Of a DNA stretch of 64,000 nt, positions 9,317-18,458 are shown piece after piece. The stretch spans positions 186,001-250,000 of the forward strand of contig NZ_FXBS01000004.1 in NCBI RefSeq assembly GCF_900178005.1, in the 5' to 3' direction. The notes beneath the pieces were generated by a model. The model saw nothing but the letters and a program-made list of their open reading frames with translations. It made no database searches and was not told the DNA's origin. The position numbers and the translations under genes are program-made. Source of the DNA: Tuberibacillus sp. Marseille-P3662. GTDB taxonomy: Bacteria > Bacillota > Bacilli > Bacillales > Sporolactobacillaceae. The stretch's first letter is position 1, and the number at the start of each line of letters is the position of its first letter.

Positions 9317-9331
9317 ACTGGTACGGACGTC
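9317..9331 (+). promoter_or_regulatory. Operator repeat 1 upstream of xsc
   Basis: ACTGGTACGGACGTC lies immediately downstream of the predicted xsc start site. An identical 15-mer occurs 52 bp further on. The core GGTACGGAC resembles the GGTNTANACC-like operators of HutC-type GntR proteins, and such a regulator is encoded next door. The position favours repression by blocking transcription. Confidence 0.6.
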
Positions 9332-9368
9332 GTATCGTCATTGACCGATAAGGGTTTTTCAAATCCCA

Positions 9369-9383
9369 ACTGGTACGGACGTC
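9369..9383 (+). promoter_or_regulatory. Operator repeat 2 upstream of xsc
   Basis: This is an exact copy of the 15-mer at 9317-9331. The 52-bp spacing is almost exactly five helical turns, so dimers bound at both sites would face the same side of the DNA. Confidence 0.6.
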
Positions 9384-9424
9384 ACGTTGTCCTAACCAAA
9401 TTTCTTTAAGAAGGAGCGACAAAC

Positions 9425-11185
9425 ATGGCCAAAACTGAAGCTGAATTAACAGGTACGAAACTAAAACTGACACCAAGTGAGGCAATTGTTGAACAACTTC
9501 TCGCGGAAGGCATTAATCAAATCTACGGCATTCTGGGATCTGCGTATATGGATATGCTCGACCTCATGCCGACAGCGGGAATCGATTTTATTCCTGTACG
9601 CCACGAACAAAGTGCCGCCCACATGGCTGATGCTTTCACACGGGTGACAGGTAAAGCTGGCGTGGTTATCGGGCAGAACGGACCTGGCATTACAAATATG
9701 GTGACATCCGTTGCTGCCACTAATATGGCCCATACACCAATGGTCGTTATTTCACCATCTGCAGGTACCCCTTCAATTGGTTGGGATGGCTTCCAGGAGT
9801 GTGACCAGGTATCAGTGTTTGAATCCATTACTAAAGAGACTGTTCGTGTTCCTCATCCAAGTCGCGTGGCGGATTGCTTAAGGACAGCCTTCCGGATTGC
9901 TTATGCTGAACGTGGTCCGGTCTTATTTGATATTCCTCGTGACTACTTTTATGGCGAAATCGAAACGGAAATATTAGAACCGCACCAATATAGAGTTGCG
10001 CACAAAGGATACGGTGACACAGCTAAAATTGACGAAGCTGTTGACCTCTTAGGTCAAGCCAAAAATCCGGTGATTATTTCCGGCCGCGGAGCTGTCGATA
10101 GTGATGCCATTGAGACCGTCAAATCCATTAGCGAATATCTTACAGCACCCGTCGCTGTATCATATATGCACAATGATGCCTTTCCAGATAACCATCCGCT
10201 CGCTGTTGGGCCTATCGGCTACATGGGATCAAAAGCAGCTATGAATACATTAAAAGATGCTGATGTCGTTTTAGCCATTGGAACACGGCTATCCGTATTT
10301 GGCACCTTACCATGCTATGACATTGATTATTTTCCGAAAAATGCTAAGATTATTCAAATTGATGTCAATGCTAGAAATATCGCAAGAACGCACCCTATCG
10401 AAGTGGGTATCTTAGGTGATGCCAAGGCTGCTAGTGATGAAATCTATAGTCGTTTGGCCGACCAATATCCTAATATAGACCGTAACGAAAAACGCCTGAA
10501 TCAAGTTTCCAAAATGAAGGAAAAGTGGAAACAAGAATTGACTGCTGAAGCGATGGTCGACGGTCATCCCATGAATCCAAGAAGAGCCTTACTCGAGATA
10601 TCCCAATTATTACCGGATAACGCTATTGTCACATCCGATATTGGTAACACTTCCTCGACATCTAATGCCTATTTAACATTTAATCAACCACGCAAGCATT
10701 TGGCTGCCTTAACGTTCGGTAACTGTGGCTTTGCCTATCCTGCCGCTATGGGTGCTAAGTTAGGTGAACCGGATTGCCCGGTTGTTGCCATTGCTGGTGA
10801 CGGTGCATGGGGAATGAGTCTCCATGAAGTTAGCACCGCTGTTGAGCAGAATCTTCCTGTCGTCGCTTGCGTATTCAATAATGGCGCCTGGTCGGCGGAG
10901 AAGAAAAACCAAGTAGATTTTTATAACAATCGTTTCGTTGGTGCCGATATTGACGGACCTAACTTTGCCGAAGTAGCCAACAGTATGGGAGCCAAAGGCA
11001 TCTACGTCAATACGCCTGAAAGCTTGATCGATGCTTTCAAAACGGCACTCGAATGTGACAGACCGGTAGTCTTAGATATTCAAGTTGATGGGACACAACT
11101 TGCGCCGCCATTTAGAAAAGATGCTCTTAATAAACCAACACGTTATTTAAACAAATATAAGCACCTTGACCACCGCAACTGGTAA
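9425..11185 (+). CDS. xsc: Sulfoacetaldehyde acetyltransferase
   Basis: A 586-residue thiamine-diphosphate enzyme that converts sulfoacetaldehyde and phosphate to acetyl phosphate and sulfite, the desulfonation step of taurine breakdown. The N-terminal pyrimidine-binding domain has its catalytic Glu near residue 61 ([13 protein letters not shown]). The cofactor motif starts at about residue 458 (GDGAWGMS) and ends with [16 protein letters not shown], a stretch characteristic of Xsc rather than of acetolactate synthase. Length fits the family. AAGGAGCG precedes the ATG. Ald and a taurine:pyruvate aminotransferase follow, which supports the call over other acetolactate synthase-like enzymes. 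No phosphate acetyltransferase gene is in the window, so acetyl phosphate must be handled by one encoded elsewhere. Confidence 0.93.
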   Translation: MAKTEAELTGTKLKLTPSEAIVEQLLAEGINQIYGILGSAYMDMLDLMPTAGIDFIPVRHEQSAAHMADAFTRVTGKAGVVIGQNGPGITNMVTSVAATNMAHTPMVVISPSAGTPSIGWDGFQECDQVSVFESITKETVRVPHPSRVADCLRTAFRIAYAERGPVLFDIPRDYFYGEIETEILEPHQYRVAHKGYGDTAKIDEAVDLLGQAKNPVIISGRGAVDSDAIETVKSISEYLTAPVAVSYMHNDAFPDNHPLAVGPIGYMGSKAAMNTLKDADVVLAIGTRLSVFGTLPCYDIDYFPKNAKIIQIDVNARNIARTHPIEVGILGDAKAASDEIYSRLADQYPNIDRNEKRLNQVSKMKEKWKQELTAEAMVDGHPMNPRRALLEISQLLPDNAIVTSDIGNTSSTSNAYLTFNQPRKHLAALTFGNCGFAYPAAMGAKLGEPDCPVVAIAGDGAWGMSLHEVSTAVEQNLPVVACVFNNGAWSAEKKNQVDFYNNRFVGADIDGPNFAEVANSMGAKGIYVNTPESLIDAFKTALECDRPVVLDIQVDGTQLAPPFRKDALNKPTRYLNKYKHLDHRNW

Positions 11186-11194
11186 GTTCCTTGA

Positions 11195-11219
11195 GCAGGA
11201 AGACCCTGTGTCTTCCTGC
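11195..11219 (+). promoter_or_regulatory. Intercistronic hairpin between xsc and ald
   Basis: GCAGGAAGAC and GTCTTCCTGC form a perfect 10-bp stem with a 5-nt loop, 10 bp after xsc. No T-run follows directly, so it is better read as an RNA processing, stabilising or partial-termination element that could set different xsc and ald levels. Confidence 0.55.
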
Positions 11220-11255
11220 ACCCATTCACTTTTTCTAAAAGAGGGGTGATTGAAT

Positions 11256-12398
11256 ATGATCATTGGTGTTCCCAAAGAAATCAAAAACAATGAAAACAGA
11301 GTGGGTATGACTCCCGCCACCGCACACGCTTACAATGAGCATGGACATCAAGTCCTCGTCGAATCAAAAGCTGGAATCGGTAGTGGTTTTTCAGACGCAG
11401 CATATAAAGATGCAGGTGCAACATTGATTGACGATCGCGCTGAAGTATGGAATCAGGCCGACATGATTGTCAAAGTAAAAGAACCCTTAAAAGAAGAATT
11501 TCACTATTTCCATGAAGGTTTAATTCTATTTACCTACCTCCATTTAGCTGCTGAGCCTGAATTAACAGAAGCGTTAGTCAACAATAAGGTGACAGCCATC
11601 GCTTATGAGACGATTCAATTAGACAACGGTTCTCTGCCCCTTCTCACACCCATGAGTGAGGTTGCAGGGCGGATGTCCGTACAAATTGGGGCTCAATTCT
11701 TGGAGAAGCCGCACGAAGGGAAAGGCGTTTTGTTGGGTGGTGTCCCTGGTGTGAACGCTGGTCGTGTCGTGATCCTAGGCGGCGGGATTGTTGGCACAAA
11801 CGCAGCTAAAATGGCTCTAGGGTTAGGAGCTCAAGTCACGATATTAGATATTAATCCGGGTCGTTTAAGGGAAATCGACGATCGATTTAGTGGCCGTATC
11901 CAAACCCTGATATCAAACCCATTTAATATCGCTGAAGCCGTCAAATCCGCCGATTTGGTCATCGGAGCTGTACTCATTCCCGGTGCCAAAACGCCGACTT
12001 TAATTTCAGAAGAGATGGTTGAAGCCATGGAAGCGGGCTCAGTATTAATTGACGTGGCCATTGATCAAGGAGGAGCAATTGAAACGATGGATCACATTAC
12101 AACCCATACGGAACCAACGTATACCAAACATGAGGTCGTTCATTATGCCGTGGCCAACATGCCTGGAGCTGTTCCCCGGACATCGACGATTGCTTTGAAT
12201 AATGTCACGTTTCCATATGGGCTCAATATCGCGAATAACGGCTATGAACACGCCGCTTCAACAAACAAAGCGCTCGCAAAAGGCATTAATGTGGTTAATG
12301 GCCATGTCGTTCATGAAGCTGTTGCCAAAACACATGGATTCGTTTATTCACCTATTATTCAAGCACTTTCAACCGGTTCCCAAAGTCTGATTAGTTAG
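11256..12398 (+). CDS. ald: Alanine dehydrogenase
   Basis: A 380-residue NAD-dependent enzyme that oxidatively deaminates L-alanine to pyruvate and ammonium. Lys75 (VKVKEP) and His96 ([10 protein letters not shown]) match the catalytic residues of the family. The Rossmann motif [14 protein letters not shown] lies near 173-186. The start at 11256 has GAGGGGTGA six bases upstream, better than the TTG two codons earlier. In this operon it would regenerate the pyruvate used by the taurine:pyruvate aminotransferase and release taurine nitrogen as ammonium, a known partnership in taurine degraders. It follows xsc by 70 bp and precedes tpa by 11 bp. Confidence 0.95.
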   Translation: MIIGVPKEIKNNENRVGMTPATAHAYNEHGHQVLVESKAGIGSGFSDAAYKDAGATLIDDRAEVWNQADMIVKVKEPLKEEFHYFHEGLILFTYLHLAAEPELTEALVNNKVTAIAYETIQLDNGSLPLLTPMSEVAGRMSVQIGAQFLEKPHEGKGVLLGGVPGVNAGRVVILGGGIVGTNAAKMALGLGAQVTILDINPGRLREIDDRFSGRIQTLISNPFNIAEAVKSADLVIGAVLIPGAKTPTLISEEMVEAMEAGSVLIDVAIDQGGAIETMDHITTHTEPTYTKHEVVHYAVANMPGAVPRTSTIALNNVTFPYGLNIANNGYEHAASTNKALAKGINVVNGHVVHEAVAKTHGFVYSPIIQALSTGSQSLIS

Positions 12399-12409
12399 GA
12401 GTGTGAATT

Positions 12410-13777
12410 ATGAATTCTTTTACAGAGAATGAAGACTTGCTCGAAAAAGACGAAAAACACCTATGGCATCCGATGCATAAATCCAACGACAGCTCACCAA
12501 TGATTGCTGCTAAAGGAGACGGCGCTTGGTTTAAAGATACGGAAGGCAAGCAATACATGGATGGGGTGTCGGGGTTATGGTGTTTAAACTTAGGTCACGG
12601 TCGTAAGGAAATTGCCGAAGTCGCCTACCAACAAATGGTTGAATTAAGTTATTTTCCTTTAACCAACAGTCACATACCAGCAATCCAGCTTTCCGAAAAA
12701 ATGAGTCGTCTACTGCCGACAGATTATGTCACCTTTTTCTCTAATAGTGGCTCGGAAGCCAATGAAACAGCTTTTAAAATGGCGAGACAATATCATAGTC
12801 AAAATGGGAATCCAGGAAAGTATAAATTTATCTCTCGTTATCGGGCCTACCACGGTTCGACGCTTGGGGCTTTAAGCGCAACGGCTCAAGCGAACCGGCG
12901 GGTGAAATATGATCCCACCGTTCCAGGCTTTTTACACGTTCCACCGCCCTACAGCTATCGGAGTCTATTCGGTCCGGGAGAAGAAGGTGATGTGGCAGCA
13001 GCCGACTACGTTGAGGAAGTCATAAATTGGGAAGGGGCTGAGACGGTCGCCGGTATGATATTGGAACCCTTCATCTCAGGCGGCGGCGTCCTCATCCCTT
13101 CTAGCAACTATTTAAAACGAATTTACGACATTTGTCAAAAATATAACGTCCTTATGATTGTTGATGAAGTCGTGTCTGGATTCGGCCGAACTGGTCAAAT
13201 GTTTGGCTTCATGCATTCTGAAGGCGTTGAACCGGATATGATTACCATGGCTAAAGGGCTAACCAGCGGTTATTTACCATTAGGGGCAACGGCTGTGAAA
13301 CGTGATATCTATGAATCTTTTAAACAATCGGGAACCGACAACCATTTCCGCCATGTCTCTACTTACGGTGGTCATCCTGCGGCCTGCCAAGTCGCATTAA
13401 AGAACATTGAGATTATTGAAAGAGATAGTATCGTCGAGCGCGTCAAGGAATACGGCGGATCCATCCTTAGTGAACTATATGAACTTAACCAGTCAAGCAA
13501 TGTCGGTGACGTTCGCGGGATCGGTTTTCTCTATGGCATTGAATTAGTCGAAGACAAATACACCAAAGCCCCTGCATCAAGCGAATTAATTGGAAAAATT
13601 ATAACGGCGTGCAAAGACCGGGGGTTAATCATTGGCAAAAACGGTGACACAGTACCGGGATATAACAATGTGTTGATCTTGGCTCCACCTTTATCTTCAA
13701 CTGTTGAAGACCTAAGATTTCTCGTCGACACAGTGAAAGACGTGATTTTCGAGGCGACAAATGATAACCCGAAGTAA
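12410..13777 (+). CDS. tpa: Taurine:pyruvate aminotransferase
   Basis: A 455-residue class III PLP aminotransferase. The PLP lysine is about residue 282 in MAKGLTSGYLPLGA; the phosphate-binding SNSGSEANE and the Asp of IVDEVVSGFGRTG are present. The N-terminal GVSGLWCLNLGHGRKEIAE stretch resembles taurine:pyruvate aminotransferases more than omega-amino acid:pyruvate enzymes of other types. The reaction gives sulfoacetaldehyde and L-alanine from taurine and pyruvate, feeding Xsc and Ald next door. AGGAGTG precedes the ATG. Substrate specificity within class III is hard to read from sequence alone, so the call depends partly on context; hypotaurine or beta-alanine could also be used. Confidence 0.88.
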   Translation: MNSFTENEDLLEKDEKHLWHPMHKSNDSSPMIAAKGDGAWFKDTEGKQYMDGVSGLWCLNLGHGRKEIAEVAYQQMVELSYFPLTNSHIPAIQLSEKMSRLLPTDYVTFFSNSGSEANETAFKMARQYHSQNGNPGKYKFISRYRAYHGSTLGALSATAQANRRVKYDPTVPGFLHVPPPYSYRSLFGPGEEGDVAAADYVEEVINWEGAETVAGMILEPFISGGGVLIPSSNYLKRIYDICQKYNVLMIVDEVVSGFGRTGQMFGFMHSEGVEPDMITMAKGLTSGYLPLGATAVKRDIYESFKQSGTDNHFRHVSTYGGHPAACQVALKNIEIIERDSIVERVKEYGGSILSELYELNQSSNVGDVRGIGFLYGIELVEDKYTKAPASSELIGKIITACKDRGLIIGKNGDTVPGYNNVLILAPPLSSTVEDLRFLVDTVKDVIFEATNDNPK

Positions 13778-13783
13778 GCTGGT

Positions 13784-13818
13784 AAAATCCGATGGCAATC
13801 AATGCCACCGGATTTTTT
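13784..13818 (+). terminator. Terminator of the xsc-ald-tpa operon
   Basis: AAAATCCGATGGCA pairs with TGCCACCGGATTTT (one mismatch), followed by more T, seven bases after tpa. The A-rich left side may also let it end the minus-strand transcript from the binding-protein gene. Confidence 0.85.
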
Positions 13819-13865
13819 ATCGTTGCTGTAACACAGCTTCAAGAGTGTGTTTCTTCTCGGAACAC

Positions 13866-14903
13866 CTAAAGCGCCTGTTTCACTTTCTTGGCCACATCTT
13901 TCGGAACCCACTTTGTCCAGACATCTGTATGATTTTTCAGCCACCAATGAGCCGCCTCTTTGGCTGAGCCATCATTATCTTCCATATAGACAAGTCCTTC
14001 ATTGGTCAGCTTACTGCTAGTATGATATTGTTTCAGAAACTTAACAATCTCCGGTGATGTATTAGTTAGATCCGCATTGATCGCAATTGGGATTTCTTGT
14101 TGTGGAAATGCTGTTCCATAATTTTTATTCCAGACTTTAGGGTCATAATCAGGTTCTTCTAATTTCGTCATATCATATTTTCCTAGGATCCAACTTGGTG
14201 AATATGAGTAACCTAACCAAGGTTCACCGGCATCATAGGCCTTCTTAAGAGAAGTATTAAGTGCCATGCCTGAACCTGGAGAGAAATAATTATACGTTTT
14301 ATCAAGGTTATACGTCTCCATTTTTTGTTTAAGAACCTTATCAGCTCCCCATGATGACGGTGAACCAACAATACGTCCTTTATCCTTCTTTTTTGAAGCC
14401 TTAAAGAGTTCCTGATATTTAGGTAAATCTTTCACTGAATGCAAATCGGGAGCCATAGGTTCAATGCCACGCTTTGGATCACCTTCAATGACATAGGTCG
14501 GAACAAAGTAACCTCGCTCGGTATCCCCAAAGTTGACGCCTATCTGTTTGATTTTGCCATTTTCAATAGCCTTATCATAGGAATCCCCCATGCGGTTTCC
14601 CCATATTTCCATATAAACGTCGATGTCTCCTTGTTTCAAACCCAAAAGGGCGATGGACATGGAGTTCCTTTCCACTTTCGTTTTATACCCGTAACCTTCT
14701 TGTATGATAGTACTAGCGATTTGGTTATGTAGCCGAATACTGTTCCAGCCGGCATCAACAAAAACGATTGTTTTATCCTGATCACCGCCGTTTGCTTTCT
14801 CACTGCTGGCTTGATTATTTGTTCCACAAGCAGCTAATAATAACATTGAAATGGCAATCATAATCATTGAAATTGGCCGTAGTGTCTCTGTCCATATCTT
14901 CAT
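13866..14903 (-). CDS. OpuAC-type substrate-binding lipoprotein, orphan
   Basis: A 345-residue extracytoplasmic binding protein. Residues 1-26 form a signal peptide ending in the lipobox LLAAC, so it should be lipid-anchored. The mature part matches the glycine betaine/choline-binding (OpuAC) fold, with Trp residues (DAGWNS, EIWGN, SSWGAD) that in this family build an aromatic cage for quaternary amines. No ATPase or permease gene is adjacent, so it must use a transporter encoded elsewhere. It converges on the taurine operon, so it may deliver taurine, but betaine-type ligands are equally possible. Upstream lie four 10-bp TYACTGA repeats that could be its operator. Confidence 0.85.
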   Translation of the reverse strand: MKIWTETLRPISMIMIAISMLLLAACGTNNQASSEKANGGDQDKTIVFVDAGWNSIRLHNQIASTIIQEGYGYKTKVERNSMSIALLGLKQGDIDVYMEIWGNRMGDSYDKAIENGKIKQIGVNFGDTERGYFVPTYVIEGDPKRGIEPMAPDLHSVKDLPKYQELFKASKKKDKGRIVGSPSSWGADKVLKQKMETYNLDKTYNYFSPGSGMALNTSLKKAYDAGEPWLGYSYSPSWILGKYDMTKLEEPDYDPKVWNKNYGTAFPQQEIPIAINADLTNTSPEIVKFLKQYHTSSKLTNEGLVYMEDNDGSAKEAAHWWLKNHTDVWTKWVPKDVAKKVKQAL

Positions 14904-15049
14904 GTAAGCTTGTCCTCCCTCAGTAAATGAATCGTTTGGATTGACTCAAGATGATGCCTCTATCGACTGCTTTCTATCTTCTGCATCATAGCAGACAGGC
15001 TGATGGATCTCCAAACCCACTCAGAGACTATTTGCAGAGCTGAGTTCCC

Positions 15050-15089
15050 TCAGTAACCTTCAGTAAAGCTCAGTGAACGTCAGTGATAC
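15050..15089 (-). repeat. Four 10-bp iterons (TYACTGA) upstream of the OpuAC-type gene
   Basis: On the plus strand TCAGTAA, TCAGTAA, TCAGTGA and TCAGTGA begin at 15050, 15060, 15070 and 15080, exactly one helical turn apart. A fifth TCAGTAA is at 14920. In the sense of the gene they read TYACTGA. Same-face spacing suggests a cooperative protein-binding site rather than chance. Confidence 0.6.
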
Positions 15090-15183
15090 AATTTTGATTT
15101 TTTGTATTGAACAAATTAAACAACATTCCATTAATTGGTCTATCATTATCATAGCAATGAATGCTGATGATGCTGTTGCCATA

Positions 15184-15214
15184 AAAAAATCCCCTTAACA
15201 ACAATGTTAAGGAG
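15184..15214 (-). terminator. Terminator of the serA operon
   Basis: Read on the minus strand, TCCTTAACA and TGTTAAGGGGA form a hairpin followed by seven T, about 30 bp after the serA stop. Confidence 0.85.
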
Positions 15215-15241
15215 ACTATAATTGGAAGACTCATAGATTTT

Positions 15242-16825
15242 CTAATTGAGCACGATATTTTTAATTTTGTGGATATCGTCTAAGTCCGTTAAACGGCTGA
15301 CGACATCTTCGTCGACGGATCGGTCAACCGTCAATACCATGATTGCATTTCCACCCATCGCTTGACGCCCCACTTGCATCGTTCCGATATTGATATTGGC
15401 TTCACCGAGGATGGAGCCGACTTTACCAATGGCACCGGGTAAGTCACTGTGGTGGATGAGCACCAAATGTTCCTCAGGTGCGACGTCAATGGCGTAATTA
15501 TCAATTTTATTAATTCGTGCGCCATAACCGTTCAGTAATGTGCCTGAAACACGGCGAATCTCTTGATCCGTTGTGACTTCGACTTGAACACTGCTCGTGA
15601 ATCCGCCAGTATGTGCAGATTGCTCGATACTATGCGAAATACCGTACTCTTTAGCGAGATGTTCAGCATTAATGATGTTCACACGGCCACCTAAGTAATA
15701 GGAGAGGACTCCCTGTAAAATTGTTCGTGTGAGCGGTGTCGTTTCGGTTTCAGTCAGCTCACCTGAGTAGGTCATTTTAACAGATACCGGCGTGCCTTCG
15801 ATGATTTGGATCACCGATTCCCCAAGCTGGCGCCCCAGCGGAATGTATGGATTGAGTTTTTCCAATACAGCCGGAGAGACCGTCGGCAAATTGACAGCAT
15901 TGGTAAAACGTCCGTCCTTCAAGTGATCAACAACCTCCTGAGCAACATCCAAAGCGACATTCTCTTGCGCTTCCGCCGTTGAAGCCCCAAGATGCGGTGT
16001 CACAACGACCTCAGGCAGGGTTGTTAGTTCCGACTGCTGCAGGGGCTCCTCTTCAAACACATCCAAGGCTGCGCCCACCACTTTGCCGGCCTTAATACCT
16101 CGAACAAGCGCATCTTCATCAATGATGCCACCTCTAGCACAGTTGATAATGCGGGCATTCGTCATTTTCTCAATCGCCGCATCGTTGATAAGATGGTGTG
16201 TCTCCCTCGTAAGTGGCGTATGAACCGTCATAAAATCGGCTTGCGTAAAAATCTCGTCTAATTCGCTTTTTTCTACTCCAATTTCTTTGGCCCGATCTTG
16301 AGTCAAAAATGGATCATAAGCAAGAATCGTCATTTGAAAACTTCTGGCGCGCTGAGCAACTTCGGCTCCGATCCTTCCCATGCCTAGGATGCCAAGCGTC
16401 TTACCTTTCAGTTCCACACCGCGATATGATTTGCGATCCCAATGACCTGATATCGTTGATTGATGGGCACTCGGAATATTCCGGGCCAAAGACATCATCA
16501 TGGCCATGGCATGTTCCGCTGCAGATATCGTATTACCTGACGGCGCATTGACGACTAAAATACCTTTCGCTGTTGCTGCATCCACATCAATGTTATCAAC
16601 ACCAACACCGGCACGGCCGATCATTTTCAATTGATCAGCGGCATTGATAATCGTCTCGTTCACTTGCGTTTGGCTTCTGACAACTAAAGCATCATAGGAT
16701 TTAATGGTTGCTTGAAGTTGTTCCGACGTTAAGTCTGTTGACACTGTCACTTCCACATTCGGGTCTTCCTGTAATATCGCCAACCCTGCATCGCTGATGG
16801 GGTCACTAACAAGGACTTTATACAT
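15242..16825 (-). CDS. serA: D-3-phosphoglycerate dehydrogenase
   Basis: A 527-residue enzyme for the first step of serine synthesis, 3-phosphoglycerate to 3-phosphohydroxypyruvate with NAD. Domains in order are the substrate-binding halves (about 1-95 and 290-315), the NAD Rossmann domain (LGILGMGRIGAEVA), an intervening domain, and a C-terminal ACT domain (LPGAIGKVGSILGEANI) expected to sense serine. The catalytic Arg (NCARGGIID), Glu (VFEEEPL) and His (VTPHLGAST) are present. The start at 16825 has GGAGGTG ten bases upstream and overlaps the aminotransferase stop by 8 bp, indicating translational coupling. The operon is preceded by a T-box with a serine-type specifier. Confidence 0.96.
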   Translation of the reverse strand: MYKVLVSDPISDAGLAILQEDPNVEVTVSTDLTSEQLQATIKSYDALVVRSQTQVNETIINAADQLKMIGRAGVGVDNIDVDAATAKGILVVNAPSGNTISAAEHAMAMMMSLARNIPSAHQSTISGHWDRKSYRGVELKGKTLGILGMGRIGAEVAQRARSFQMTILAYDPFLTQDRAKEIGVEKSELDEIFTQADFMTVHTPLTRETHHLINDAAIEKMTNARIINCARGGIIDEDALVRGIKAGKVVGAALDVFEEEPLQQSELTTLPEVVVTPHLGASTAEAQENVALDVAQEVVDHLKDGRFTNAVNLPTVSPAVLEKLNPYIPLGRQLGESVIQIIEGTPVSVKMTYSGELTETETTPLTRTILQGVLSYYLGGRVNIINAEHLAKEYGISHSIEQSAHTGGFTSSVQVEVTTDQEIRRVSGTLLNGYGARINKIDNYAIDVAPEEHLVLIHHSDLPGAIGKVGSILGEANINIGTMQVGRQAMGGNAIMVLTVDRSVDEDVVSRLTDLDDIHKIKNIVLN

Positions 16826-17969
16826 TCTGACTAAGCACCTCCTGAGCAGCACGCACACCTGCTCCATATTCAATATCCATACCTAATTGCTTCAGACCCA
16901 TTTCTAGTACGCTGACGGTTGATAGAATATCAACCGGCGTACAGTCACCCATATGACCAATACGAAAGACTTGACCCTTGAGCTGTTTTTGTCCGCCCGC
17001 CAACGCGAGTCCATAGGTGTCTTTAACTTGTTTTCGCAGCTCATCCGGGTTATACTGTTCCCCTTTAATAGCGGTGACTGTTGGAGAGGCATCGTCATCC
17101 GATACCAACAGCGGCAATCCGTGTGCTTTCACAGCTGCACGCGTCATATCCTTTATAAGGCGGTGACGCGCGAATACATTTTCAAGACCTTCTTCTTGAA
17201 CAATGTCACACACTTCGTTCAAACCTTGAATGAGTGAAACCGCTGGTGTATATGGGGTTGTGTTTTTCTCATAGGAATCACGACACGCTTGTAAGTCAAG
17301 GTAAAATGATGGACGCTTGTTACCTTCAATGACCTGCCAAGCCCGTTCACTTGCTGTGACAAGTCCGAGTCCAGGCGGTAACATGAGTGCTTTCTGTGAA
17401 CCCGTTACCACCATGTCGATGTCCCACTCATCCATTTGCATAGGAACACCGCCGAGACTGCTGACGGCGTCGACAATGACTAAAGCATCACTGTGCTGAT
17501 GGACGACCTCAGCATAGTCTTTGACTGGATTTAACACACCCGTTGACGTCTCGCAGTAGGTTGCAATCACTGCTTTGGCATTGCTGTGTTGCTGCAAAAA
17601 TGACTTTAGTGTATCAGGTGGACAAGCCCGTCCCCATTCCACGTCAAGTCGATGAGTGACAACACCATATTGTTCACATATTGCCGCGAACCGGTCACCA
17701 AAGGCTCCCGTGACAACAACAATCACCTCATCACCCGGCTCTAGGGTGTTGATAACCGCCGTTTCGAGTGCAGATGTCCCACTCCCGGTTATCATATAGA
17801 CCGGTTGTGTCGTTCCAAACAGCGGCTTTAATTTTTCGCTGACAGATGCGAACAATTGAGCAAAATCTTCGCCGCGATGTCCGATCATCGGTTGATTCAT
17901 CGCATATTTGACACGGTCTGGTACCGGCGTCGGACCCGGCGTCCTTAATTGATCCTTACCTAAAAACAT
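16818..17969 (-). CDS. Class V aminotransferase (serine/alanine-glyoxylate type)
   Basis: A 383-residue PLP enzyme of the alanine-glyoxylate/serine-pyruvate aminotransferase group. The PLP lysine is at residue 193 (VTGSQKALMLPPG), with the Asp-Ala-Val-Ser motif (IVDAVSSLGG) before it. GGAGGAGAAGG precedes the ATG. It is not a standard SerC, which is a different branch of class V; however, it overlaps serA and sits behind a serine-type T-box, so it probably supplies phosphoserine aminotransferase activity, as proposed for such pairs in other Firmicutes. A catabolic alanine-glyoxylate role is the alternative, but it would not explain the T-box. Confidence 0.88.
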   Translation of the reverse strand: MFLGKDQLRTPGPTPVPDRVKYAMNQPMIGHRGEDFAQLFASVSEKLKPLFGTTQPVYMITGSGTSALETAVINTLEPGDEVIVVVTGAFGDRFAAICEQYGVVTHRLDVEWGRACPPDTLKSFLQQHSNAKAVIATYCETSTGVLNPVKDYAEVVHQHSDALVIVDAVSSLGGVPMQMDEWDIDMVVTGSQKALMLPPGLGLVTASERAWQVIEGNKRPSFYLDLQACRDSYEKNTTPYTPAVSLIQGLNEVCDIVQEEGLENVFARHRLIKDMTRAAVKAHGLPLLVSDDDASPTVTAIKGEQYNPDELRKQVKDTYGLALAGGQKQLKGQVFRIGHMGDCTPVDILSTVSVLEMGLKQLGMDIEYGAGVRAAQEVLSQNV

Positions 17970-18009
17970 AGCCTTCTCCTCCCAGTTGATTCGTTATAAA
18001 TTATGGAAT

Positions 18010-18285
18010 GAATGCAAAAATCCCCCGCCGCTCATCAGCAGCGAGGGACGAAAAGCCGTGGTGCCACCCTCATTCACCACCGTTTTCTATCAAACGATGG
18101 CCTCTATCGGTTTGTAACCGCGCGATAACGGTGCGACCGGACAACCCTACTCGGTTCGAGCCTCAGTTCAGAAGTGCTTGGATTCCGAAAAGCGCCTGAC
18201 CGGTTCGCAGCAACCACCGGCTCTCTGAGCATCCGCTTAACCACCCGTCTTCGTCACAACTGTTCGTCAATGTTCGATTAATAGT
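18010..18285 (-). ncRNA. T-box leader, serine-type, of the aminotransferase-serA operon
   Basis: On the minus strand the leader shows stem I with the AGAGAG and GGTGGTTGCTGCGAACC elements, the antiterminator T-box AGGGTGGCACCACGG (plus-strand 18056-18070), and a G+C-rich terminator followed by ATTTTT (18016-18048). In the specifier position GGAATCCAAG offers UCC, a serine codon (plus 18180-18182). Uncharged tRNA-Ser would favour antitermination and raise serine synthesis. The T-box call is firm; the specifier is read by eye from the expected position. Confidence 0.93.
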
Positions 18286-18289
18286 TCAT

Positions 18290-18318
18290 ATTCTAACAAT
18301 TAACGTTACTACTGTAAA
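18290..18318 (-). promoter_or_regulatory. Promoter of the serine T-box operon
   Basis: On the minus strand TTTACA (18318-18313) and TAGAAT (18295-18290) are separated by 17 bp. The start site would fall a few bases before the T-box stem I. Confidence 0.65.
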
Positions 18319-18458
18319 GTATAAAAATCAGTTGGATTTGAATTTTGATTTTCTTTTTGATCTGTTTGATCATCACCATTAATACGAGAATGGAACAAAT
18401 CTTTTGACGATTCATGGAATACAATGATAAAGTTTTGACAAAATGGAGGCGAGATGAC

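Larger units (their letters stand above)
14904..15241. other. Intergenic region with regulatory repeats upstream of the binding-protein gene
   Basis: This 338-bp gap holds the ribosome site and presumed promoter of the minus-strand lipoprotein gene, the four-copy 10-bp repeat at 15050-15089, and the serA terminator at 15184-15214. No coding potential with a ribosome site was found. Confidence 0.6.

Noticed and set aside
9425-11185. Acetolactate synthase large subunit as the identity of xsc
   Set aside because: The [16 protein letters not shown] stretch and the tpa and ald neighbours fit Xsc, and no small regulatory subunit gene is present.
18414-18458. Earlier start for the glutathione peroxidase gene
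   Set aside because: The ATG at 18414 has no ribosome site, while 18459 has GGAGGCGA and gives the usual family length.
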